Below are positions 54,524-64,000 of a DNA stretch of 64,000 nt, piece after piece. Within the stretch, counting starts at the first letter, position 1. Every line of letters starts with the position of its first letter. Origin of the DNA: Coprinopsis marcescibilis (taxonomy: Eukaryota; Basidiomycota; Agaricomycetes; Agaricales; Psathyrellaceae). The notes beneath the pieces are model-generated. The model ran no database searches. It saw only the letters and a program-made list of their open reading frames with translations, and was not told where the DNA came from. The translations under genes and the position numbers were made by a program. The DNA lies in contig ML210146.1 in NCBI GenBank assembly GCA_004369085.1, forward strand, positions 62,001 through 126,000, written 5' to 3'.

Positions 54524-57500
54524 ATGGCTGATATCCAAGCTCTGCTATCAGCTCTCGATGTCTTTAGCCGCGCTCCCGATAAGGCGTCGCTCGAAAGCGC
54601 AAATTCCTGGCTCCAGGATTTCCAACACTCTGTAAATTGTCCTTTCGTCCTGTGGCCAATATCCCGACCAGCACCTCTGACTTGAATGGATTCCGCCGTT
54701 TGACGCAGCCTGAAGCCTGGGCAGCTTGCAATGTCCTGCTCCAAAGTCCGGACTCCCCAGTCCCAGCAAAGCTCTTTGCAGCACAGACATTCAGAAGCAA
54801 AGTCCGTACCTGCCCCACTACCAATCTCTCGCACTGATCTCTCGCCCAGGTCACCTACGATCTTCACCAAGTCGCACCTGAAAATTTGTCTTCGCTGCGA
54901 GACACCATAATAGCTGCGTTGCACAAATATCACACTGGGCCTCGCAACGTCATTATCCAGCTTTGTCTCGCATTGGCTGGTCTTGCATTGCAGTTGCCAT
55001 CATGGGAGAACCCTGTTCAGCATATGATGCAGTCGTTTGGGACGAACGCTGATACGGTCCCGATATTTCTCCAGTTCCTCACAACCCTCCCGGAAGAGCT
55101 CACAGGCAACGCAAAGATCCCAGTTACAGTGAGCAATTTTGGAGCGTCCGATCATAGCCACCCGTCTCACTCTACCCTAGGACGATGAATACAGAGAAAG
55201 GGCGACTGCTTTGATGACCGACAATGCCAAAAAGTTGCTGGAGCTGCTGTCGATGTACTATGGGGCAACAGGTGTGTAATCCCAAAAGATTCGTCTGGAG
55301 ATTTCAGGTTTTGACGATCTTTCTCAAGGTGTCACTCCCACCCTCAGATTGCAGATTTTCCAGTGCTTGCGGAGCTGGCTCGTTGCTGGTGAAATAACCG
55401 CATACGATTTTGTGCAGACGCCCTTGTTCCTCGGAGTGTTCGAGTCGTTGGCGGCCGATGATCTCTTTGAGTCAGCGGTGGACGTGATTTGCGAGGTCAT
55501 CCACGAGACCCAGGAGCTAGAGGACAACATGAACGTCATCGAGGCCATCGTACCACGCTTAATCGAGCTCAAGCCAGATCTGACAAAGTACCACGACGAT
55601 CCCGACAGGATCAGGGGCTACGCTCGGATCTTTACCGAAGCAGGCGAAACGTACCGACTACTCATACTAGAACACCCCGACACGTTCTTCCCGCTTGTAG
55701 AAGCCATCGGTGTGTGTTCCGCGTACCCTGATCTCGACATCGTACCGGTCACCTTTCCGTTCTGGATGCGACTGGCGCAGAACATCGGGAAGCGGCAATC
55801 GATCTCGCCCCTCTTCTTGGATGCCTACCGTTCGCTTATGGGGGTGGTCATCAACCATCTGCACTTCCCGAGCGATACTGCGACGATGTCCGATCAGGAA
55901 ACCGACGCCTTCCGCTCCTTCCGCCATGTAATGGGTGATACCCTCAAGGACTGCTGCTTCGTGCTTCGTCCAGAGACGTGTTTGTTGGCGACGTACCAGA
56001 TGATTACCACTGCGCTGGCCCGAGGTCCGGAGGGCGTTTCGTGGCAGGCGATCGAAGCGCCGCTCTTTGCGCTGCGATCTATGGGTGCCGAGGTTGATCC
56101 AAATGACAATGTTGCGGTGCCACAGATCATGGACTTGATACCCTCTCTGCCCGACCATCCAAAGGTTCAATACGCCGCGCTGTTGATCATCGCCCGGTAC
56201 ACCGAATGGATTGCCGTCCATCCCAACTACCTTACGCCTCAGCTGCAGTATGTTTCCGCGGGTTTCGAAACCGGAGACCCAGAGGTTTGTGCTGCGGCGG
56301 GACAGGCCTTGAAATATATCTGTCAAGATTGTAAATCGGTGGGTTTTTTGCTGTGGTGTTCATCTTTTGCGACGGTTGTGCTGATGCGGTTCTGCAACAG
56401 CTTTTGATTGATTTCTTACCGACGTTGCACACGTTCCTTGGGACGACGGGCACAAAGCTCTTGCAAGAAGATAGAAAGCAGGTTTATGAGGCGATTGCTC
56501 ATGTTATCTCTGCGATGAAACCTAATGCTGCCGCCGAGTCGTTGAAGACGTTCTCCCTCGACATTCTGGCACAAGTGCACAGCCTCTCCTTGAAAACGAC
56601 ACCGCCGACGAAGGAAGAGATGGAGGTCGTTATCAGTGAGTTGATTGATATAATTTACATTCACTTTTTAACGGGTGCATTAGATGGTCTCGAGAACCTC
56701 GAAATCCTGCTCAAGTTTTACGGGCGCTTTGGGGAAGACATTCCCCCGGCTTGCGAAAAGACGTGCTTGCAGGCTTGGGAGGTGTTGGACCCGTTCCTGG
56801 TCAAATTTGGGAACAACTTGGACGTTGTGGATATTGTCACGCAAGTGCTGCGACGTGGTCTGGACTTGTTTGGTGATTCGGCGCTTTCGGTCGCACCTGC
56901 GGTCGTTGCCCGGATGTCTTTCTCCTTTGAGAGCACTGGCCTTGCGAGTTACCTTTGGGTACCTGGTAAGATCATCTCGAGGTTTGGAAATGATGAAGAT
57001 CCACAGTTGCGTGGCTCGTTCAAAGAGTTTTATGAGCGCTCGACGCAAAAGGTGGTTTCGTTTTTGCAGACAAAAGCTCCGAGGGAGATTCCGGATGGTG
57101 ATTATATTTGACACTCGGCCGCATGAATCCTTGCTCACGTCCTTTCAGTTTTGGAGGACTATATCCAGACGCTCACTCAACTCGTGGACCTAGCCCCCGA
57201 CATCTTTTTCGAATCATCCTCTTTCCCTCTCGCATTCCGAGCTGCTCTGGGCGGTCTCCAAGTGGTGCATAGCGATGTCATCTTTGTTTCTCTCCGACTC
57301 TTCCAAGCCATCTTGACACACGAGTGTCTGGAACCTAGGACAACGCCTCCGCCCCCCAAATTCCCGATTTACCTTGCCGCCATCAAACACACCATCGAGA
57401 AGGAAGGGTTCAGTCTGCTCGGATGCTTGCTGACGGGCCTCATTGGCGACTTCCCTGAAGAGTTTACGACTGACGTTGTGACGGTCTTCCGGGCGCTGTG

Positions 57501-57763
57501 CAAAGGATGGCCGACGCAGATGATCGCGTGGTTGCCGCCTATATTGGAGCAGATCCCGGCAACGACCATCTCGCCGAGCGATAAGCAAAAGTTTTTGGAA
57601 GAGGTTCAAGTGTAAGTTGGCTCTGTTTCGCGCTGTGGCACCTTTTTTGACCGTTTCTCTCAGTGCTGTCAACACGTTCCAATTTGAAAAGGTCAGGTAT
57701 GGGATTCTGCTTCTCACCAGGGCCGCGAGGAAAACGCGTGAAAGGCGACGGAACGGAGTGTAA
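54524..57763 (+). CDS. MTR10: Importin MTR10 (transportin-3 family)
   Basis: Beta-karyopherin that imports SR-type RNA-binding proteins. Start MADIQALLSALDVFSRAPDK at 54524, then the importin-beta N-terminal repeat (AWAACNVLLQSPDSPVPAKL, FAAQTFRSKVTYDL). HEAT helices run through FLQFLTTLPEEL, LRLQIFQCLRSWLVAGEITA, CEVIHETQELEDNMNVIEAI, YRLLILEHPDTFFPLVEAIG and AALLIIARYTEWIAVHPNYL to TAIKHTIEKEGFSL-like and GDFPEEFTTDVVTVFRALC. The last exon reads AVNTFQFEKVRYGILLLTRA then ARKTRERRRNGV, stop TAA 57763. About 930 residues, normal for Mtr10. About nine introns. Confidence 0.9.
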
Positions 57764-57980
57764 GATGGTAGAACGTAGAGACTGTACTGTCAATAACTGG
57801 GTAAGAATCTCGAGTAATAGTGTATCCATAATATATGTTTTGGGAAACGGATAGCAATGTGCTCCTTTGATACGGTGTGATGCGACAAAACATTCTCAAA
57901 CAAGATGAGCCGTGTGTGCTGTCATGATTCTTTTCGCAGCCCTAATTTCTTTTAGTTGTATTCTCTCTTTCTTTTGAACT

Positions 57981-59527
57981 ATGCTCCGTCAGGCTGGTCA
58001 ATCTCTACTCAGTCGCGGTAAGATACTACTGCCAGCGCGATTTGCTTCCTCCAAGTTGACCCGTTCTTTCCAGCCGCTGGACGCCGGGCGTTCACTTATT
58101 CCGCGTCGCGGAGGTCCTATGACGATACCATCCGCAACCTCCTCATTAATAAAGACACAAAGGTTCTCTGTCAAGGCTTGACTGGCAAGACCGTATGTCT
58201 TCATCTTTTATTCCGCCTATGCTGCTCGTAACCCGCGGTGGTCATGTAGGGTACATTCCATGCAAAGGAGGCATTGGCTTATGGCACGAACATGGTTGGT
58301 GGAGTCCACCCGAAGAAGGCTGGCCAAACCCACCTCGGCCTGCCTATCTTTGGCTCTGTGAAGGAGGTGAGCCGATTTCTGTATGCCGACCTAGTGCGGT
58401 TGTTGACATTGCGACCACAGGCGGTGCAAGCGACCCATCCCGACGCGACAGTCATCTACGTTCCTCCACCGAGTGCCGCCGACGCAATCATTGAAGCCAT
58501 CGAAAGCGAAATCCCGCTTATTGTGTGCATAACGGAGGGCATTCCTCAGGCAGATGAGATTCGGGTAGGTTCACGTTGCGCTTCACCCTCACGCGTACCC
58601 CTTAACCAACGATCAATGATAGGTCATGAACGCCCTCAACGCCCAATCGAAATCGCGTCTTGTCGGACCCAACTGCCCCGGAAGTCAGTATCCTCATTTC
58701 CTATTTATCCCATTGTATTTTCCGAGGTTTAACCAGCCCCCGCCCTCTTGTACTCGAATGGATTCTAATCGTTGCTCGCCATAGTCATCAACCCTCTGGG
58801 ATGCAAGATGGGTATTCAACCCGGCCACATCCACAAGCCAGGGAAAATCGGTGAGTATCGCTTACCCTGCGCTGCTCCGGCCCACGTTGCTAAACCCACA
58901 TGCTGCTGCAGGTATCGTGTCCCGTTCCGGAACCCTCACATACGAAGCCGTTGCACAGACCACCGACGTCGGGCTTGGCCAGTCGCTATGCGTCGGTATT
59001 GGCGGTGATCCTTTCCCCGGGACCCAGCACATCGACGTCATCAAAGTTTTCCTCGAGGATCCCAACACCGAAGGTCAGTTTGATTTTGCTTATCGGAACC
59101 AGTTTTAGGGATGTTTATCTACTTCAAGGTATCGTTATCATCGGTGAAATCGGTGGATCAATGGAAGAGGAAGCTGCCGAATATTTGGAAAAGCATAACA
59201 AGACCAGGGAGAACCCCAAGCCCGTCGTTGGCTTTATTGCTGGCAGGACCGCACCCCCAGGAAGGCGTATGGGTCACGCAGGTGCCATCATCTCTGGTGG
59301 AAAGGGTGTGTATCGAAACTAGTTTTCACTGTCGCGTTGAGCCTAACATACCGTGTTTTAGGTGCCGCCTCTGACAAGGTTGCTGCTTTGGAACGCGCTG
59401 GCGTCATTGTGACCGACAGCCCGGCCAAGATTGGTTCCGAAATGCTCAAAGTAAGTAATCGTTGCTCTTCAATCTTTTCTCCTCATTAACGATTATCTAG
59501 GCAATGAAGGCTGCAGGGTTGGTGTAG
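57981..59527 (+). CDS. LSC1: Succinyl-CoA ligase alpha subunit, mitochondrial
   Basis: TCA-cycle enzyme making succinate and ATP or GTP from succinyl-CoA. Start [20 protein letters not shown] is a presequence. The CoA-binding domain has [57 protein letters not shown] and [17 protein letters not shown]. The ligase domain has [20 protein letters not shown] and [20 protein letters not shown]. The phospho-histidine loop is [20 protein letters not shown]. It ends KAMKAAGLV at TAG 59527. About seven introns; usual length near 330 residues. Confidence 0.94.
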
Positions 59528-59636
59528 ACACTAGACATATCATAGACGGGTTCTGCTTATATAATACCTCTGCCCCTATTTTCCAGTCGAACCGACATGA
59601 ACTTGACAGGGTTAACGCCTTTTATCTGCATCCACC

Positions 59637-60493
59637 ATGTCCTCTCATACCGTCAGTCCCAATTTCCAAAGTGCCGTTGCATATCTCTCCTCCTACTCTG
59701 GTGCGACGTCAAACACGACAAAGTTGGAGGTTTATGGTTCAGCTTTCGATTCGTGAATGGAGTTTTTAACACAGCTTGCTAGTTGTACGGCCTCTACAAG
59801 TATCTGACGGTATCACCCACTCCGACGACATCAAGGCCGGGAATCTTGGATTTTGCGGGCCGCGCAAAGTGGGATGCATGGTCACAGGCAGGCAAGATTT
59901 ACAAAACCTGTCAGGATGCAGAGTCCAGGTATATTAAGATTGCGAGCGGGTTTGGGTGGACGGAAGGCACAGTCATAGCGAAAACCCCGGGAAAATCGAC
60001 TGGACCTAGTGCTGAAGAAGATATATGGGATAGTGACTCTGAAGCGGAGCGGAGCAGTGGAGGTGATGGACTGGGATTGTTTGTCAGTACAATGTCCCGT
60101 CCAGAAGAGGCGTCGGATTCAAGTCTGCATGGCGCTGCTGTGCAAGGGGATGTGGCTCGAGTGAAGCAACTCCTCAAAAATTCTGGACAGGACGTGAATA
60201 AATTCAATGACGATGTAGGGTTATCCCTCTGAACTGAGCACGTTCGATGTTGACAATTTTGCAGGGCTACACACCATTGCACCTTGCAAGCGACCGGGGA
60301 CATCTAGAGATAGTCAAACTCCTTCTCGCCACCGGTGCAGACCGGAATATCCCAGTGAGTTCTTCCGCAGGATACGACATGTTCACTTGCTAAAGACCCA
60401 AACCTGCAGGACGCGGACGAGTTTACACCTCTTCAACTGGCGGAAATTGCAGGGAGAGAAGACGTTGTTGCAGCCCTATTAGCAACTCCATGA
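59637..60493 (+). CDS. Acyl-CoA-binding and ankyrin protein (ACBD6-like)
   Basis: ATG 59637 reads [20 protein letters not shown]; an intron with donor GTTTAT joins ...TTKLE to [20 protein letters not shown], then [20 protein letters not shown]. This is an acyl-CoA-binding domain with the expected YGLYK and RAKWDAW motifs. An acidic linker follows ([15 protein letters not shown]), then ankyrin repeats ([60 protein letters not shown]). It ends LATP at TGA 60493. The order ACB then ANK matches ACBD6. It should bind long-chain acyl-CoA; the partner of the ankyrin part is unknown. Confidence 0.87.
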
Positions 60494-60558
60494 TATTAGT
60501 TTTGGGCACAATATAGGATATAATGTGTAGATAGACAAATCGTGTTTGCCATCCCGTT

Positions 60559-61025
60559 CTATGTCGACGCGGCGGGTGATTTTGCCTCTGCTGCCGCCCT
60601 GGACTTTTCAACTGCTGTAAGGATCGGCGACCTCTTTGTCGACGGTAAGCTGCTCTTGTGGTTCCCGCTTTGTGATTTGGGGTGAAATGGCGAGCCGGGC
60701 TTGAGGATGCCGCCCTGTACATTCGATACGTTGCAGTCAGTCTACGGCAGTACCTCGCGTCCCTAGGGCACAACAACAAACGCACCAACTCCAACAACTT
60801 TAGCACTGGTCTACTCGGCTGCGCACCGACACTCAGCCAATACCGTATCCGGTCCACACTCCACTGGATACTCTTGGTGTCGCCGCCTTCTGGTACGTGT
60901 GGGTCATAGACGCCTAGCAGTTCTGTAGGTTTGGCGTCCCGTTTCTTGCCTCGGGGGACGACGTTGATGTGGAAGATGCGGTAGTTGCGGTGACCATGCA
61001 CCGACATTCTTAGCCGTACTGCCAT
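60559..61025 (-). CDS. MRPS16: Mitochondrial ribosomal protein bS16m
   Basis: ATG 61025 gives MAVRLRMSVHGHRNYRIFHI, then NVVPRGKKRDAKPTELLGVY, DPHVPEGGDTKSIQWSVDRI and RYWLSVGAQPSRPVLKLLEL, the bS16 fold. One intron (GTGCGT...TACAG) leads to GGILKPGSPFHPKSQSGNHK and an Ala/Lys-rich tail ending AKSPAAST at TAG 60559. It converges on the ACBD6-like gene with 65 bases between. An in-frame extension before the ATG (to 61073) is not needed. Confidence 0.9.
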
Positions 61026-62019
61026 GGTGGTTGAGAGGTCGAGGTGGAAGGAAACAACGGTGGTAGGTGCCAACGAGCAGTCGAGGACGATGAACTGTGT
61101 TTGCGGGAAATTTCAGGCACGTGATGCTGAACTGAACGCCTCTTTGGAAGAGGCCTCGAGCGTTTATGTGCTTGACGCGACCATGTCTTCACAGATTCTA
61201 CCTCTAGGCGAGTAAATTACGACTTTAAACAGAGCTGTTGGTCTTACAGCCCTTCAGAGTTGATCGACAGATGCATCGGGTCAAGAATATGGGTCGTAAT
61301 GAAGAGTGATCGCGAATTTACTGGGACCCTCCTCGGTTTCGACGATTTCGTCAGTCAGTCTCGAATGTTGAACCACTGGACGTTGGACTGTAGCTGATCA
61401 TGGTTGTATACAGACATGGTGCTAGAAGATGTCACAGAATAGTGAGCTCGATCATTATGTTGTTTAGGCTTCGACCAACGCTTGAATCCAGCGAGAACAC
61501 TCCCGAAGGAAGAAAAGAGACGAAGCTCAGCCAAACTTTGTTGAACGGAAACAACATTTGCATGGTATGTTCTGGACCTACTCCTCTTTATAAATTGCTA
61601 AGACATCTCTAGTTGATTCCTGGCAGCGAAGGGCCTACAGACTGAACTACTTCTTTGCCTGCCATTACGGCTGCGCTCTATATGATGTTGTCGCTGGATT
61701 TTATCGAGTTATGACAAGCTTCATTTCGTGGTTTCTCCTTCATTGTCCTCTAATGCAATCTCTGTACCATACCTCTGATGTACGCGACATACGAATTGCA
61801 TGTATCGATTGACTTAGCTGGATTGTGAGTGGATTATCATCTTGTACAAGAAATGAGAAACGAGAAATTGTTAGAATTTGCTGCTGGATGTAATAGGAAA
61901 AGAAAAAGTAGGAAAACGAGACAGACAACGTTATACGGCGTTACATTATACAAAGCAGACCATTCGGCGATCTCGATAAAAACACACGGTCATCATTATC
62001 TTTACTATAAACTGGCACC
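61026..62019. other. Unassigned 1-kb region
   Basis: No supported gene between the bS16m start and the importin alpha stop. Short frames (for example 61400-61612) lack motifs and good splice partners. I see no tRNA, repeat or mobile element; the right part is A-rich and probably includes the importin alpha 3' untranslated region. Confidence 0.5.
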
Positions 62020-63917
62020 TTACTGGCCGCCGAAAGTGAAACCTCCTTGAGGTGCATTCATATCGGATTGGAACTGTAAAAGGAAAGTCAGACTCAAAGT
62101 GACTCGTGAACCAGATCAAGGGACATACAGCAAAGGCACCCGAGGCATCGACATTAGGAGCACCGATGTTAGCGTCGACATCATCCTCATCAGGGAAGTA
62201 CTTGTCCATAATGTTGAACGCCTTCTTGTAGATCTCGAGGTTGTCATGCTGCTGCAGATTGTGGATCGTGACCATTCCACCAGCCTCCTCGACGTAGAGC
62301 GCATATTGGTTAACACCGCTGGGACCCTGGGCAATCTTATCGGCTTCACCGATTCGGAGGATGTTGTCCAAACCGTCGAGTGCGACTTGGATGATCTTGT
62401 TGTCCATCATTGTCAAAAGGTCGCAGAGGGGTCGAATACAGCCTTGGGAAACGAGGTAGCGAATAATAGATGGCTCCTGCAATCCACCGGAAGTAGCATT
62501 GGAAATCGCCCAGCAAGCCTCCTTCCTGGTCTTAAAGTCGGCGTGTTGGAGTATGTTGATAAGAGGGGGGATGATGTTTGCGTCAATAACAGCTTGGATC
62601 TGAGGGGGAGAACCAGCGGTGATGTTGGAAATCGTCCAGCAGGCTTCCTTGCGAATTCCATCTTTAGGAGATGACAGAAGAGAGAGAAGGGCCGGGAGGG
62701 CACCCGATGCAATGACAACTTGTGTTTGGAGATCGTCGCCGGTGACGATGTTTCCGACAGAGCGCAGAGCGGGGGTCTGAACCGAAGTTGACTGGTGCAT
62801 CAGGAGATCGACAAGGCGCCTGCAAACACCGGACTCGATAACCGCTTGGATCTTGTCATTGGAACCATCCGAGAGGTAGGAAATAGCCCAGCAAGCGTCG
62901 ATGAGGATTTCGTCGTCGAGTGAGTAGATCAATTTTGTGAGGACAGTCAAAGCCGGCGAGATCTACGAGAGACGTCAACACTCCACATCTGAACACGAAG
63001 CAAGACTCCGTACCAAATCCCAATCTGGTTGAGGGGACTTTCCTCTGCAGAAGTTACTGAGAGTCCAAGTGGCATTCCTGAGCATGCTGATCTTGTGATT
63101 TTCGCTCAAAAGGGCAAGAAGAGGTCGAAGGGCACCCTGTTGGAGCACATAGTCTCGGCACTGAGGGCTATCACCAGCGATGTTACCCAAAGCCCAGACA
63201 GCTTGCTCCCTGACATCCAAAACCGGGGAAGAGAGCAGCTTGATGAATTCTGGGACAGCCTGGGCATTGATAACGACTTGAGTGTGCTCGGCGGTTCCAG
63301 AGGCAATGTTCGTAAGCGCCCATGCAGCCTCAAACTATTCAGCAAGCAAGATAATGAGTTTACTGCCCAATAGAGATCGGTGGGGAAATCCAAACTTACC
63401 TGAAGCATAGGTTGGCCGTGTTGAAGGAACTCGACGAAGCGTGGCACAACGCCACACTCGATAACACGCTCGATGGGAGGGTTCTTTTCTTTTGATAGCA
63501 GCCTGCGGAATTTGGTGGTGGCATCGAGCTGACGTTCAGGATCGTCCGAGAAAACACCCGAGATCATCTCCTCAGCGAGCTAGAGAGATGCATTTTGAGC
63601 GAAACTGGGCTCAGAGAATGAAGAGATGGAGTGCTTACAGGAGCTTCCCATGTTCCAGGGCCAACATCCTCATCGGAATCAGCACCTGCCGATGGAAGGA
63701 AATTTCGCCTTTTGGAGATGTTCTCTTCACGCTTTTGACGTCTGATTTCGACCTGCTGCTCTTCACGGCGACGTCTGAGATCGTCCTGCTTGAGAGCACC
63801 CTTGCTTTTGTAGGCTGTTGAAGAGCACGCGTTTGCAAAAGGATCGTGATAGTGTTTGGGATGAAGCCTACCTTCCCTACGCGCCTTCATAGTTCTGGAT
63901 TCACCCGCAGTCTCCAT
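62020..63917 (-). CDS. SRP1: Importin alpha (karyopherin alpha, SRP1)
   Basis: Adapter that binds classical nuclear localisation signals and importin beta. ATG 63917 gives [15 protein letters not shown], then after an intron the importin-beta-binding domain ([36 protein letters not shown]). ARM repeats follow: [127 protein letters not shown] and [15 protein letters not shown]. The W...N pairs that hold the signal peptide are present. The last exon reads [17 protein letters not shown], stop TAA 62020. About seven introns, near 535 residues, usual length. Confidence 0.95.
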
Positions 63918-64000
63918 TATAGTCGTTGATATGTCGTAGCAGAGAGTAGACGATGGATGGAGAAGATGGAGGAATGGAAAGAAGAGAGAAATGGTCAGGC

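Overview
The window looks like nuclear DNA of a filamentous basidiomycete, most likely an Agaricomycete. Genes are dense, on both strands, and cut by many short introns of about 45 to 75 bases with GT...AG ends. Several products are fungal or basidiomycete in character: NADPH oxidase NoxA, a CAS1-type polysaccharide O-acetyltransferase, a Cdc3 septin, a Bck1-type MAPKKK and fungal mitochondrial ribosomal proteins. I see no rRNA, tRNA, CRISPR array, insertion sequence or transposon.

Layout. 1-2745: two tandem paralogous single-pass membrane proteins with a shared PPxY tail. 3134-4870: an uncharacterised protein with a possible PH-like fold and a small acidic repeat protein. 5014-11143: TAF5 and MAD2 (divergent), then noxA. 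11403-14205: a Bck1-related MAPKKK with an unusual domain order. 14436-22472: nucleoporin NUP170, a RING-CH membrane E3 and a mitochondrial carrier. 22796-28048: a REX4-like exonuclease with a degenerate active site, a probable mitochondrial helical-repeat protein and Sts1/Cut8. 28682-37866: CAS1 acetyltransferase, a rhomboid protease and an ankyrin-DIL protein. 38202-42545: RRP15, a flavin monooxygenase and GID8. 42930-47631: a canonical BCK1. 48022-52078: an IQ-motif protein, a CZIB/DUF866 zinc protein and mitoribosomal mS35. 52450-63917: septin CDC3, importin MTR10, succinyl-CoA ligase alpha, an acyl-CoA-binding/ankyrin protein, mitoribosomal bS16m and importin alpha.

Most genes are housekeeping: nuclear transport (NUP170, MTR10, importin alpha), transcription (TAF5), checkpoint (MAD2), ribosome biogenesis (RRP15), mitochondria (mS35, bS16m, succinyl-CoA ligase, carrier) and protein turnover (GID8, Sts1, RING-CH). 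A second theme is the cell surface: two Bck1-type kinases, NoxA, CAS1, rhomboid, septin and the tandem surface proteins. The clearest oddity is the MAPKKK at 11403-14205. The regulatory block that lies before the kinase domain in canonical Bck1 (present in the same window at 42930-47631) lies after the kinase domain here, as in a circular permutation. Exon joins were read by eye from splice consensus and reading frame, so exact boundaries are provisional.
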